NCBI GenBank assembly: GCA_003388555.1
Contig: QQVD01000022.1
Coordinates: 1-64,000 of the forward strand
Direction of reading: 5' to 3'
Origin: Acidobacteriota bacterium
GTDB lineage: Bacteria; Acidobacteriota; Thermoanaerobaculia; Multivoradales; Multivoraceae
DNA length: 64,000 bases
Position numbers and translations under genes: made by a program. Positions 37,284 to 47,210 of the stretch are shown here, piece after piece (the first letter of the stretch is position 1; each line of letters begins with the position of its first letter). The notes under the pieces were generated by a model. That model searched no databases and was not told where the DNA came from. It saw nothing but the letters and a program-made list of their open reading frames with translations.

Positions 37284-38026
37284 AGGTCGCGCTGCTCGGG
37301 GGCACCCGAGGCATCGGCCGGGCGGTGGCGCGGCGCCTCGCCGAAGAGGGCGATCGCCTCTTCCTGCTCGGGCGCGACGACGACGAGCTGGCGCGCAGTG
37401 CGCGCGACCTCGAGCAACGCGCCGTCGCCGCCGGTCACACCCTCGAGGTCGGTCACGCACGCTGCGATCTCGCCGAGCCGGGCGGCTTCGGCGCCGCGCT
37501 CGACGCCGCCGACGAGGCCCTGGACGGCTTCGACGCCCTGGTGATCACCGCGGCCCGCTTCGCCACCCAGCAGGCCCTCGAGGCGGACCCCGAGGAGGCG
37601 CTGCGCGTCTCCACCGTCAACTACGCCAACACGGTCGCGCTCTGCGAGCACGCGCGACCCAGGCTGCTCGAGCGGCGCGGCGTGCTCTGCGTGCTGACCT
37701 CGGTGGCAGGAGACCGCGGACGCAAGCCGGTGGTGATCTATGGCGCCTCCAAGGCAGGGCTCAGCGCCTACCTCGAGGGCCTCGACCACCGCCACCGGCT
37801 CGAGGGCCTGGGGGTGGTCGACGTGCGGCCCGGATTCGTGCGCACCTCGATGACCGACGGCCTGCGACCGCCGCCGTTCGCGGGCGAGCCCGGGCCCGTC
37901 GCACGCGACGTCGTGCGCGCCCTGCGCCGGCGCACGCCGGTGGTCTACACGCCCTGGATCTGGCGCTGGGTGATGCTGGCGATCCGCCTGCTGCCGCGCT
38001 TCGTCATGCGCCGCATCGGCTTCTGA
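37280..38026 (+). CDS. DprE2-like short-chain dehydrogenase/reductase
   Basis: 248 aa SDR. The cofactor motif GGTRGIGRAVA lies near the N-terminus, with the catalytic Ser in VLTSVAGDRG and Tyr-x3-Lys in YGASKAGLSAYLEGL. The C-terminus ends in a hydrophobic/basic stretch (WRWVMLAIRLLPRFVMRRI), as in mycobacterial DprE2, suggesting membrane association near a lipid-linked substrate. ATG 37280 overlaps the DprE1-like stop (ATGA). By analogy it reduces the 2-keto intermediate to decaprenylphosphoryl-arabinose or a related lipid-linked sugar. No phosphoribosyltransferase or arabinosyltransferase lies nearby, so the end product is inference. Confidence 0.82.
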   Translation: MKVALLGGTRGIGRAVARRLAEEGDRLFLLGRDDDELARSARDLEQRAVAAGHTLEVGHARCDLAEPGGFGAALDAADEALDGFDALVITAARFATQQALEADPEEALRVSTVNYANTVALCEHARPRLLERRGVLCVLTSVAGDRGRKPVVIYGASKAGLSAYLEGLDHRHRLEGLGVVDVRPGFVRTSMTDGLRPPPFAGEPGPVARDVVRALRRRTPVVYTPWIWRWVMLAIRLLPRFVMRRIGF

Positions 38027-38040
38027 GCCGCGGCGGGATC

Positions 38041-38112
38041 GGCGCGCCACCGCGCCGCAGGCTTCGGCGCTCCACCGCGCCGCAGCAGCATCGGCACGTT
38101 ACCGCGACGCGG
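38041..38112. repeat. Short tandem repeat, ~25-bp unit, between DprE2-like gene and frmA
   Basis: GGCGCGCCACCGCGCCGCAG at 38041 recurs at 38066 with one change and a degenerate third copy starts near 38093. It fills most of the 119-nt gap between convergent genes. It is GC-rich without a T-run and may form hairpins that end both transcripts. Confidence 0.55.
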
Positions 38113-38145
38113 CCCGAGCCGGCCTCGCTGCGGCCGCTGCTCTGC

Positions 38146-39297
<1,152 letters not shown>

Positions 39298-39405
39298 CTA
39301 CGCGCACCCGTCTTCGAGGTCTGTGAGGACTGGGAAGGTATCACCCGCCAACCCGGCATCGAACGAGGGCCGGGAGGAGCCGCAAGGCCGCCGCGAGCCG
39401 AGGCA

Positions 39406-40317
39406 GTGGACGAGAGAGCCAGGACCAACCGCCAGACCTGGGACGCCTGGACGAGGGTCAACTACGACTCCGACTTCTACGACGTCGAGGGCTTCGTGGC
39501 AGGGCGCTCGACGCGAGGCCGCCGACTCGAGGAGCTCGACGCGCGGCTGCTCGGTGACGTCGCTGGACGCAGCCTGCTCCACCTGCAGTGCCACTTCGGC
39601 CTCGACACCCTGCAACAGGTCCGGCGCGGGGCGCGAGCCGTCGGCGTCGACTTCTCGCCCGAGGCGATCGGCCGCGCCCGCGAGCTGGCGCGGCGCGTCG
39701 AGCTCGACGACCGTTGCGAGTTCGTCGAGAGCGACGTGCTGGAGCTCGATCTCGGCCGCACCTTCGACCTGGTGTTCTCCTCCTGGGGAGTGCTCGGCTG
39801 GCTGGCGGATCTCGACCGGTGGGCCGCCGTCGTGGCGCGCCACCTGGCACCGGGAGGCCGCTTCGTGTTGATCGAGGGCCACCCCTTCGCGTTGGTCTTC
39901 GGGGACCGGCCGGGCGACGGCCAGATCGAGGCGGACGGCGCCTCCGGCGGGACGGCGACGACGAGCGGTGCGTGCGGAGCCGCCAGCGGGCGGGTCGCCC
40001 GCTACGCCCTGCGCTATCCGTACTTCGGCGGCGAACCGCTGCGGCTGGAGTCGGACCGGGTCTACTCGGAGCCCGATCTCGAGGTGCGCAGCGTCACCTA
40101 CGAGTGGCAGCATTCCCTGGCCGAGATCTTCTCGGCCCTCCTCCGTGGCGGGCTGCGCATCGAGCGTTTCGAAGAGCTCTCCTACTGCGCCTGGCCGATG
40201 TACCCGTGGATGGAGCGGCGCGACGACGGGAGCTGGGAGCAGCCCGCCGAGCACCCCCGCCTGCCGCTGGCCTTCGCCCTCGTCGCCTCGCGACCCGAAG
40301 GCCCCCGTCACGGGTGA
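39406..40317 (+). CDS. Class I SAM-dependent methyltransferase
   Basis: 303 aa from GTG 39406. The N-terminus (NRQTWDAWTRVNYDSDFY) and motif I SLLHLQCHFGLDTLQ match a widespread bacterial methyltransferase group. The acidic residue after beta-2 is in VGVDFSPEAIGRAREL and motif IV is DLVFSSWGVLGWLADL. A low-complexity Gly/Ala insertion lies near residues 175-200. The C-terminal region (YEWQHSLAEIFSALLRGGL, then RFEELSYCAWPMYPWM) recurs in the same group. The substrate is unknown. It is separated from frmA by 150 nt and probably has an independent promoter. Confidence 0.82.
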   Translation: MDERARTNRQTWDAWTRVNYDSDFYDVEGFVAGRSTRGRRLEELDARLLGDVAGRSLLHLQCHFGLDTLQQVRRGARAVGVDFSPEAIGRARELARRVELDDRCEFVESDVLELDLGRTFDLVFSSWGVLGWLADLDRWAAVVARHLAPGGRFVLIEGHPFALVFGDRPGDGQIEADGASGGTATTSGACGAASGRVARYALRYPYFGGEPLRLESDRVYSEPDLEVRSVTYEWQHSLAEIFSALLRGGLRIERFEELSYCAWPMYPWMERRDDGSWEQPAEHPRLPLAFALVASRPEGPRHG

Positions 40318-40333
40318 GTGGGCGCTGGCTGAG

Positions 40334-40362
40334 TTGTCAAATTGCCGCTGCGGGAGTAACCT
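40334..40362 (+). promoter_or_regulatory. Candidate sigma-70-type promoter upstream of the NTF2-like lipoprotein
   Basis: TTGTCA at 40334-40339 (five of six to TTGACA) is followed after 17 nt by TAACCT at 40357-40362. The surroundings are locally AT-rich against a very GC-rich background. The start codon is about 110 nt downstream. Confidence 0.35.
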
Positions 40363-40472
40363 GTAAATCAACGAATCCCTGTCCTGCGCGTCGCCCTTCG
40401 AGTTCTCGACTCGGGAAACAGTCCACGGCGACCGAACTCGAAGCGGCGTCCCCGACGATCCGAGGAGGACCC

Positions 40473-40988
40473 ATGCTTCGTCGATCCGCTCTCGCCCTCG
40501 TCGCCGCGGCCCTCGTCATGACCGGGCTGGCTTGCGCTCCGCAGCCGGAGTCGGCGGAGAGCGAGCTGCCGGTGCGCGACACGTCGGAGGAGAACCTCGC
40601 CGCGATCCGTGGTCTCGTGGCCGACTACGGCGAGGCGTACAACACGGGCGACGAGGAGATGATGGCGAACCTCTTCACCGAGGACGCGATCCTGATGCCT
40701 CCGGACGAGACCTCGGTCGACGGACGCCTGCTGATCCGCAACCGGTTCGCGACCATCTTCGCGACCTACGAAGGCACGGTACAGCTCAACGTCGACGAGA
40801 CCCGTTTCAGCGGCGACTTCGGGCTCGCCCGTGGCACCTGGGCGCTCAGCCTCACGCCGGTGGCGGGCGGCGCCAGCTTCGACGAGGTCGGCAAGTGGCT
40901 CAACGTGCTGGAGCGCCAGGGCGGCCGCTGGAGGATCTCGCGCAGCATCTGGAACCGCAACGCTCCCTCCCCCCGTTCGACCAGCTGA
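40473..40988 (+). CDS. NTF2/SnoaL-like (DUF4440-type) lipoprotein
   Basis: 171 aa. GAGGAGGA precedes ATG 40473. A lipoprotein signal ends at Cys21 (VMTGLAC). The remaining domain (about 35-165) has the cone fold pattern of SnoaL/DUF4440 proteins: IRGLVADYGEAYNTGDEEMMANLFTEDAILMPP, then an RWRISRSIWNRN-type end. Such domains act as small-molecule binding pockets or isomerases; no catalytic residues can be assigned. It is envelope-anchored. Neighbours are two methyltransferase genes, but there is no overlap to suggest a joint role. Confidence 0.8.
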   Translation: MLRRSALALVAAALVMTGLACAPQPESAESELPVRDTSEENLAAIRGLVADYGEAYNTGDEEMMANLFTEDAILMPPDETSVDGRLLIRNRFATIFATYEGTVQLNVDETRFSGDFGLARGTWALSLTPVAGGASFDEVGKWLNVLERQGGRWRISRSIWNRNAPSPRSTS

Positions 40989-41027
40989 GACAGAACTGGC
41001 GGCGATCCACGCAGCCCCTCGGGTGGT

Positions 41028-41891
41028 GTGTGGCGCGATCCGGCGATGCTCCCGCGCCTTCACCTCTTCGAGTTCCTGGACCAGCCCTGGCTGCCTGCCC
41101 GGCTGCGTCGCTACGCCAGCGACTACCTCGCCCACGTCCAGAACCGCTTCGGCTTCGACCGCCTGATGGCGCGCAAGCTCGGCGACTTCCTCACCTCCTG
41201 TGGCGGATCCGGCGAGTCGCACCAGATCGTCGATCTCGGTTCCGGAGCCGGCGGACCGATCGTCGGCCTGCGTCGCCACCTGGCGACGGACGGCATCGAG
41301 CTCGACGTCGTGCTCACCGACCTGCACCCCGAGGCCGAGACGCTCGAACGCCTGTCGCGCGAACCGGGCGTTCGCTACCTCTCCCAGCCGGTCGACGCCA
41401 CCGCGGTGCCGGAGGATCTCGTGGGAACCCGCACCCTGGTCAACGCGCTGCACCACCTGCGCCCCGAGCAGGTGCGCGCGATGTTCGCCGACGCCGCCGC
41501 CAAAGCGCAGCCGATCGTCGCCTTCGACGTCGTCGAGAGGTCTGCGCGGGGCGTGCTGTCGATGCTTCTGGTGCCGTTGATCGTCTGGCTGATCACGCCC
41601 CGGCTGCGGCCACACCGCTGGTCGCGCCTCGTCCTCACCTACCCTGTACCGCTGGTGCCTCTGCTGTGCACCTGGGACGGCCTGGTGTCGCAGCTGCGCG
41701 CCTATCGGCCGGAGGAGCTGCACCGGCTGCTGCCACCCGGACTCGACGCCTACGCCTTCGATGTCGGAACGATCCGTGAAGGCCAGCTGCGGGTGGCGTT
41801 CGTGACGGGTCGACCCGTCGGCGCGTCGCTCTCCGTTCCGGCGCTCGGCCCCCACCGGACCGTCGATCCCGCCACCAGCGCCCACCCCTGA
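41028..41891 (+). CDS. Class I SAM-dependent methyltransferase with hydrophobic C-terminal half
   Basis: 287 aa from GTG 41028; ATG 41046 is an equally possible start since neither has a clear ribosome site. Motif I is IVDLGSGAGGPIVGLRRHL, with an acidic residue in VLTDLHPEAETLERL and motif IV in TRTLVNALHHLRPEQVR. Two hydrophobic segments (GVLSMLLVPLIVWLI and LVLTYPVPLVPLLC) suggest membrane association or a lipophilic substrate. I cannot name the substrate. The gene is convergent with the MmcQ/YjbR gene, 19 nt away. Confidence 0.72.
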   Translation: MWRDPAMLPRLHLFEFLDQPWLPARLRRYASDYLAHVQNRFGFDRLMARKLGDFLTSCGGSGESHQIVDLGSGAGGPIVGLRRHLATDGIELDVVLTDLHPEAETLERLSREPGVRYLSQPVDATAVPEDLVGTRTLVNALHHLRPEQVRAMFADAAAKAQPIVAFDVVERSARGVLSMLLVPLIVWLITPRLRPHRWSRLVLTYPVPLVPLLCTWDGLVSQLRAYRPEELHRLLPPGLDAYAFDVGTIREGQLRVAFVTGRPVGASLSVPALGPHRTVDPATSAHP

Positions 41892-41910
41892 CCGGATCTC
41901 GCCCCGTGGC

Positions 41911-42279
41911 TCACTCGATCCCCAGCTGCTCTCGTCTGCGCTTCGACAGCTTGGCCGCGATCAGGGCGTGCGACTCCTCGATCAGCTCGACCAGCATCTG
42001 GCGCGGCAGCGCGTCTGCCTCGCGCACCTGGATCCACTGCGCCCTGGCCAGGTAGGGCGCCGGGATGACCCCCTCCTGTGCCGAGAGCTGCTCGAAGGCC
42101 CCGGGCGAGGCCTTCATCGACAGCGGCAGCTCGCCGGAGGTCTCGAAGATCGCGTACATGCGGCCGCCGACCGAGAACACGAGATGATGCTCCCACTTGA
42201 CGTCCTCGGTGGTTCCCGGCAGGGCCCGACAGACCTTGCAGAGCGACTCGACCAGACGCTGCGCCTTCGATCTCGCCAC
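41911..42279 (-). CDS. MmcQ/YjbR family protein
   Basis: 122 aa from GTG 42279, with GGAGGAG about 5 nt upstream. Signature segments: CRALPGTTEDVKWEHHLVFSVGGRMYAIF (substrate-like pocket) and PAPYLARAQWIQVREADALP near the C-terminus, typical of the MmcQ/YjbR (DUF419) fold with its double-wing CyaY-like domain. Family proteins are often annotated as DNA-binding, but evidence is thin. It is a small cytosolic protein in its own transcription unit, divergent from the coxS-like gene. Confidence 0.85.
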   Translation of the reverse strand: MARSKAQRLVESLCKVCRALPGTTEDVKWEHHLVFSVGGRMYAIFETSGELPLSMKASPGAFEQLSAQEGVIPAPYLARAQWIQVREADALPRQMLVELIEESHALIAAKLSKRRREQLGIE

Positions 42280-42384
42280 GGCTCTCCTCCGGTAGATCTG
42301 CCGATCCGCAGGGCGGCTCGGCCGATCGGTCCTTCTACCCATGCCGCCTCGACAGGAGCGGTCGGCATTGGCAACAATGAACGC

Positions 42385-42933
42385 TTGTCCGATCCTCCGC
42401 AACGATCTGCCCCGGTCGAAGTCTCGCTGAAGGTCAACGGCGAGCGGGTGACGCGCCGCGTCGAACCTCGCCTGTTGCTCTCCGACTTCCTGCGCCACGA
42501 GCTCGGCCTCACCGGGACCCACGTCGGCTGCGAGCACGGCGTGTGCGGCGCCTGCACCCTGCTGCTGGACGGCGACGCGGTGCGCTCCTGTCTGCTCTTC
42601 GCGGTGCAGTGCTCCGGCTGCGACGTCAGGACCGTCGAGTCGCTGGCCGGTCAGCGTGCCGGCGAAGGCGCCGCCACGGAGGATCCGCTGCATCCCCTGC
42701 AGGAGGCCTTCCGCGAGGAGCACGCTCTGCAGTGCGGTTTCTGCACCCCGGGCTTCCTGATGTCGCTGGTGCCCTTCCTCGAGCGTCACCCCGATCCCAG
42801 TGACGAGGAGATCCGCGAGGCCCTGTCGGGCAACCTGTGCCGCTGCACCGGCTACCAGAACCTCGTCGCCGCGGTGCGCAGCGCGGCCCGGCGGTTGCGC
42901 GCCGAGCCCGGCGAGCCCGACGCCGCGAGCTGA
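42385..42933 (+). CDS. [2Fe-2S] subunit of xanthine/CO dehydrogenase-family oxidase (CoxS-like)
   Basis: 182 aa from TTG 42385. No ribosome site is visible, but an AACAAT hexamer ends 6 nt upstream, so a leaderless start is possible. The N-terminal plant-type ferredoxin domain has [16 protein letters not shown]. The C-terminal helical domain has the second cluster cysteines ([14 protein letters not shown] and [11 protein letters not shown]). It passes electrons from the molybdenum centre to FAD. The S-L-M order with L following after 10 nt matches many carbon-monoxide-dehydrogenase-like or heterocycle-hydroxylating oxidases. Confidence 0.9.
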   Translation: MSDPPQRSAPVEVSLKVNGERVTRRVEPRLLLSDFLRHELGLTGTHVGCEHGVCGACTLLLDGDAVRSCLLFAVQCSGCDVRTVESLAGQRAGEGAATEDPLHPLQEAFREEHALQCGFCTPGFLMSLVPFLERHPDPSDEEIREALSGNLCRCTGYQNLVAAVRSAARRLRAEPGEPDAAS

Positions 42934-42943
42934 GGGCGCAGCG

Positions 42944-45328
42944 ATGGAAACGCGCTGGATCGGCAGGTCCCTGCCCCGCCTCGAGGACGAGCGCCTGCTG
43001 CGCGGTCGGGCACAGTTCGTCGACGACGTCGCGCTGCACGGCGCCCTGCACGTCGCCTTCGTGCGCAGCCCGTTCGCCCACGGGCGGATCCGTTCGATAG
43101 ACACCTCCGCCGCCGCGCGGATGCCCGGAGTGCACGCCGTCCTCACCGCCGAGGACCTCGGAAGGCTCGACGCGCCCGGCCCGGTGCTGGTGCCGCCGCC
43201 ACCGATCGACGGTATCGAGTTCCACGCCCGCACCCCGGCGCCCTTGGCGCGCGAGGTCGTGCGGCACGTCGGCGAGGCGGTCGCGCTGGTGGTCGCCGAC
43301 AGCCGCTATCTCGCCGAGGACGCGCGCGACGAGGTCTTCGTCGACATCGAGCCGATGCCGGCGGTGGGCGATCTGGAGGCGGCCCTCGCCGAGGACGCAC
43401 CGCGGGTCCACCAGGATCTGCCCTCCAACCTCGCCGCACGGACCCGCCAGAGCCGGGGCGACTGGGAGGAGGCGCGTCGCGCCGCCGATCTGGTCATCGA
43501 GCGCCGACTGGTCTACGACCACGGCGCCAGTGCACCGATGGAGAACCGCGGTGTCGCCGCTGTCTGGGACGAGCGCGCGGAGCAGCTCACCGTGTGGGAC
43601 ACCACCCAGGCGCCGATCCCGGTGCGCGGCGCGATCGCCGCGACCCTGGGTCTCTCGGAATCCCAGGTGCGGGTCATCGCGCCCTTCATCGGCGGCGGCT
43701 TCGGCCCCAAGATCATGTTCTACGGCGACGAGCTGCTGGTGCCGTGGCTGGCGATGCGGCTCGGCCGGCCGGTGAAGTGGATCGAGGATCGCGAGGAGAG
43801 CTTCTTCTCCACCACCCAGGAGCGTAGCCAGATCCACCACGCCGAGATGGCGCTGCGCCGCGACGGCAGGATCCTGGGGGTGCGCGACCGCTTCCTGCAC
43901 GACACCGGCGCCTACGACCCCTACGGCCTCACCGTGCCGATCAACAGCCAGTGCACCCTGCTCGGCTGCTACGACGTGCCGGCGTACGACAGCGAGTTCA
44001 CCTGCGTCTTCACCCATCGGCCCATCGTCACCCCGTACCGCGGCGCCGGTCGCCAGCACGGCGTGTTCGTCATCGAGCGGCTGCTCGATCACGCCGCCGA
44101 CGAGCTCGGCATCGACCGGGTCGAGATCCGCCGCCGCAACCTGCTGCACCCCGACCGTTTCCCGGTCCGCCAGGGGCTGATCTACCAGGACTTCACCGAG
44201 CTCACCTACGACAGCGGCGACTACCCGGCCCTGCTCGAGCGGGCTGCCGAGGAGATCGGCTACGAGCGCTTCCGGGCCGAAGAGCAGCCCGAGCTGCGCG
44301 CCGCCGGCCGCCTGGTCGGCATCGCCCTCGTCACCTACGTCGAGGGCACCGGCATCGGCCCCTACGAGGGCGCCAGGGTGCGGGTCGAGGCCAGCGGCAG
44401 GGTCGCGGTCGCAACCGGTGTCGGCACCCAGGGCCAGGGACACTTCACCAGCTTCGCCCAGGTGGTCGCCGACCAGCTCGGGGTGCACCCTGGCGACGTG
44501 CGCCTGGTCACCGGCGACACTCAGGAGTTCCACTGGGGCACCGGGACCTTCGCCAGCCGCGGCGCGGTGGTCGCCGGCAACGCCTGCCACGCGGCAGCGC
44601 TCGAGGTGCGGCGCAAGATCCTGCGGCTGGCCAGCCAGGAGCTCGAGGCTCCGGAAGAGGACCTGGAGCTCACCGGCGGCGTGGTGCAGGTGCGCGGAGC
44701 GCCGCAGAGCGCGATTCCGCTCGGCGAGCTGGCGCAGCGCGCCAACCCGCTGCGTGGCGCGGTCGAGCCGGGCACCGAGCCGGGCCTCGAGGCGACGTCG
44801 TACTTCGGACCCGCCACCGGCACCACCGCGGCCGGAGCCCACGCGATGATCGCCGAGGTCGACCCCGAGACCTGCAAGGTCACGCCGCTGCGCTACGTCG
44901 TCGTGCACGACTGCGGGACGGTGCTGAACCCGATGATCCTCGAGGGACAGATGCACGGCGGCATCGCCCAGGGCATCGGCAACGCCTTCTTCGAGGAGCT
45001 GGTGTTCGACGACCAGCAGCAACTGCAGAGCGGCTCCTTCATGGACTACCTGCTGCCGACCGCCACCGACGTTCCGGCGATCGAGAGCCACCATCTCGAG
45101 ACGCCGTCGCCGCTCAACCCGCTCGGCGTCAAGGGTGCCGGCGAGGCCGGCGCGATCCCGGTCGGAGCGCTCTACGCCGCGGTGGTCGAGGACGCGTTGA
45201 GCGGCCGGCTCGAGCCGGGCACGCGCATCGACTCGATCCCGCTGTCGCCCGAGCGGGTCTACCGCCTCCTGCACCCCGACAGCGAGCACACGGCAGAGAA
45301 CGAGGGCCACGAAGGAGACGCTCGGTGA
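42944..45328 (+). CDS. Molybdenum hydroxylase large subunit, form II CoxL-like
   Basis: 794 aa from ATG 42944 with GAGGG about 7 nt upstream. It carries the molybdopterin-cytosine-dinucleotide signatures: IAPFIGGGFGPKI, TPYRGAGRQHGVF, GQGHFTSFAQVVAD and the catalytic glutamate in GVKGAGEAGAIP. The active-site loop reads YRGAGR, as in form II (BMS) enzymes, not the AYRCSFR of true aerobic CO dehydrogenases. CO oxidation is therefore unlikely; hydroxylation of an aldehyde or N-heterocycle is more plausible (established family knowledge plus inference). Its stop overlaps the FAD-subunit gene by 4 nt. Confidence 0.92.
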   Translation: METRWIGRSLPRLEDERLLRGRAQFVDDVALHGALHVAFVRSPFAHGRIRSIDTSAAARMPGVHAVLTAEDLGRLDAPGPVLVPPPPIDGIEFHARTPAPLAREVVRHVGEAVALVVADSRYLAEDARDEVFVDIEPMPAVGDLEAALAEDAPRVHQDLPSNLAARTRQSRGDWEEARRAADLVIERRLVYDHGASAPMENRGVAAVWDERAEQLTVWDTTQAPIPVRGAIAATLGLSESQVRVIAPFIGGGFGPKIMFYGDELLVPWLAMRLGRPVKWIEDREESFFSTTQERSQIHHAEMALRRDGRILGVRDRFLHDTGAYDPYGLTVPINSQCTLLGCYDVPAYDSEFTCVFTHRPIVTPYRGAGRQHGVFVIERLLDHAADELGIDRVEIRRRNLLHPDRFPVRQGLIYQDFTELTYDSGDYPALLERAAEEIGYERFRAEEQPELRAAGRLVGIALVTYVEGTGIGPYEGARVRVEASGRVAVATGVGTQGQGHFTSFAQVVADQLGVHPGDVRLVTGDTQEFHWGTGTFASRGAVVAGNACHAAALEVRRKILRLASQELEAPEEDLELTGGVVQVRGAPQSAIPLGELAQRANPLRGAVEPGTEPGLEATSYFGPATGTTAAGAHAMIAEVDPETCKVTPLRYVVVHDCGTVLNPMILEGQMHGGIAQGIGNAFFEELVFDDQQQLQSGSFMDYLLPTATDVPAIESHHLETPSPLNPLGVKGAGEAGAIPVGALYAAVVEDALSGRLEPGTRIDSIPLSPERVYRLLHPDSEHTAENEGHEGDAR

Positions 45329-46251
45329 AGCCGGCGCCGTTCCGCTACTGCGCTCCGGAGACCGTCGACGAAGCACTCGAGCTGCTCGCAACGGGCGATC
45401 CGGAGGACGAGGTGAAGCTGCTGGCGGGGGGCCAGAGCCTGGTGCCGGCGATGAACTTCCGCCTCGCCCGACCGGGCCTGCTGATCGATCTCAACCGGAT
45501 CGCCGAGCTCGCCTCGATCGCCACCCGAGACGACGCCGAGGGGTCGATCCTGCGCCTCGGCGCCATGGTGCGGCAGAGCGCCGCCGAGCACAGCCCCGAC
45601 GTGGCGCGCCTGGCCCCCCTGATGGGCGAGGCGCTCCCCTCCGTCGCCCACACCCAGATCCGCAATCGCGGCACCGTCGGCGGCAGCCTCGCCCACGCCG
45701 ATCCCGCTGCCGAGCTCCCGGCGGTGATGCTGGCCCTCGATGCCCGCATGCACCTGCGCAGCGTGCGCGGCGAGCGCGCCGTCGACGCGGGTGACTTCTT
45801 CCTCGGCCTGTTCGAGACCGCCCTCGAGCCGGACGAGATGTTGACGGCGATCGAGATCGACGCTGCGTCCGCCGTCGAGGGCAGCTGTTTCGAGGAGGTG
45901 TCGCGCCGCCGCGGCGACTACGCCCTGGCCGGCGCCGCGGCGCGAGTGCGACTCGACGCCGACGGGACGTGCCGTTTCGCCCGGCTGACCTTCCTCAGCG
46001 TCGCCGATCTCCCCGTCCGCGCCCTCGAGGCGGAGCAGATGCTGCTCGGCGAGCGTCCGCACGACGAGCTCCTGCGCGCCGTCGCGGAGCACGCAGCCCG
46101 ACGGGAGATCGATCCCGGCAGCGACATCCACGCCAGTAGCGCCTTCCGGCGCCATCTCGCAGCCGGGCTGGCCCGGCGCACTCTGGCCACCGCGGTGAGC
46201 CGCGCCACCGCTGCGCACGGCGCCACGGACCACGGAGGCGCAAGCTCCTGA
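45325..46251 (+). CDS. FAD-binding subunit of the molybdenum hydroxylase (CoxM-like)
   Basis: 308 aa. GTG 45325 overlaps the large-subunit TGA (GTGA). FAD-binding motifs are LLAGGQSLVPAMNFRLARP near residues 32-50 and TQIRNRGTVGGSLAHADPAAELP near 110-132. The C-terminal CO-dehydrogenase flavoprotein domain includes FFLGLFETALEPDEMLTAIEI. It accepts electrons from the [2Fe-2S] subunit. Together with the two upstream genes it completes an S-L-M heterotrimer set. The cyclase gene follows after 40 nt on the same strand. Confidence 0.92.
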   Translation: MKPAPFRYCAPETVDEALELLATGDPEDEVKLLAGGQSLVPAMNFRLARPGLLIDLNRIAELASIATRDDAEGSILRLGAMVRQSAAEHSPDVARLAPLMGEALPSVAHTQIRNRGTVGGSLAHADPAAELPAVMLALDARMHLRSVRGERAVDAGDFFLGLFETALEPDEMLTAIEIDAASAVEGSCFEEVSRRRGDYALAGAAARVRLDADGTCRFARLTFLSVADLPVRALEAEQMLLGERPHDELLRAVAEHAARREIDPGSDIHASSAFRRHLAAGLARRTLATAVSRATAAHGATDHGGASS

Positions 46252-46291
46252 TCCAGAGACTCCACGACCACACTCGAGAACCGGAGACCCC

Positions 46292-47077
46292 ATGAAGCTC
46301 GTCGACCTGTCGCAGCCGCTGAACCAGGAGTGCTCCTTCTGGCCCTACTACCCGCCCTTCGAGGTCAAGTACATCAAGCGCAAGGCCGAGCACGGCGTCA
46401 ACGCCCAGTACATCCAGACCTCGAACCACATGGGCACGCACCTCGATGCGCCGAGGCACTTCGTCACCAACGGCATGACCATCGACGAGATCCCTCTCGA
46501 GTGGCTCTGCGGCGACGGTGTGATCGTCGACCTGAGTGACGCGATGGACGACCTCGGCGTGTACACGCCCGAGATGATCGAAGAGCGCGTCGAGGTCCGC
46601 GAAGGCGATCTGCTCATCCTGCACACCGGCTGGCACCGCTATGCGCAGTTCGGCGCCGAGCCCGACGAGGAGCGCTACATCCACCTGCATCCGGGCGCGC
46701 ATCCCGACATGGTCCCCTGGTTGCTGGAGAAGAAGATCCACATCTGGGGCGTCGACTGCATCTCCACCGACCACCCGATGAACCTGCCGATCGGCCGTTT
46801 CCTCGGCAAGGGCATGCACGGTCACTGCGACCGCGTGCGCGCCCTGGCGATCGAGAAGTTCGGCGAGGACCAGCTCGAAGAGCTCTTCCCCGAGGAGGCG
46901 TACCAGCTCACCCACAATGCCCTCTTCCCCGACAACTGCATGCACATCGAGAATCTCGGCGGCGACATCGACCGCCAGGACCTGCAGAACCGCCGCATGA
47001 AGATCGGTTGCTTCCCTTGGAAGTTCCGCGGTGGCGAAGCAGCCTTCTGCCGCGTGGTGGCGTTCCCCGATCTCTGA
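46292..47077 (+). CDS. Cyclase family protein (kynurenine formamidase-like metal hydrolase)
   Basis: 261 aa. GGAGA precedes ATG 46292. The metal-binding signature HMGTHLDAPRHF (HxGTHxDxPxH) is complete. The fold matches Pfam cyclase: kynurenine formamidase, isatin hydrolase and cyclic-amide hydrolases. The segment IHIWGVDCISTDHPMN and the C-terminal GMHGHCDRVRALAIEKFGEDQLEELFPEE are seen in the Asp/Glu-rich subgroup common in environmental bacteria, which is longer than KynB. It probably opens an amide or lactam ring. Being directly after the CoxSLM set suggests it acts on the hydroxylated product (inference). Confidence 0.88.
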   Translation: MKLVDLSQPLNQECSFWPYYPPFEVKYIKRKAEHGVNAQYIQTSNHMGTHLDAPRHFVTNGMTIDEIPLEWLCGDGVIVDLSDAMDDLGVYTPEMIEERVEVREGDLLILHTGWHRYAQFGAEPDEERYIHLHPGAHPDMVPWLLEKKIHIWGVDCISTDHPMNLPIGRFLGKGMHGHCDRVRALAIEKFGEDQLEELFPEEAYQLTHNALFPDNCMHIENLGGDIDRQDLQNRRMKIGCFPWKFRGGEAAFCRVVAFPDL

Positions 47078-47210
47078 ACGACCGTTCCCTGTAGGTACCG
47101 GTATCGTCGACCGTCTTGGACGCAGGCCACCGACAACGGGTAGCGTGCGTCGGGACATCGCACCACCTTCCGACGACGGTTCCTTCCCCCTCTTCCGCCA
47201 CGGAGACTTC

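Noticed and set aside
42385-46251. Aerobic carbon monoxide dehydrogenase (coxSLM proper)
   Set aside because: The large subunit lacks the AYRCSFR loop of form I enzymes and carries YRGAGR instead.
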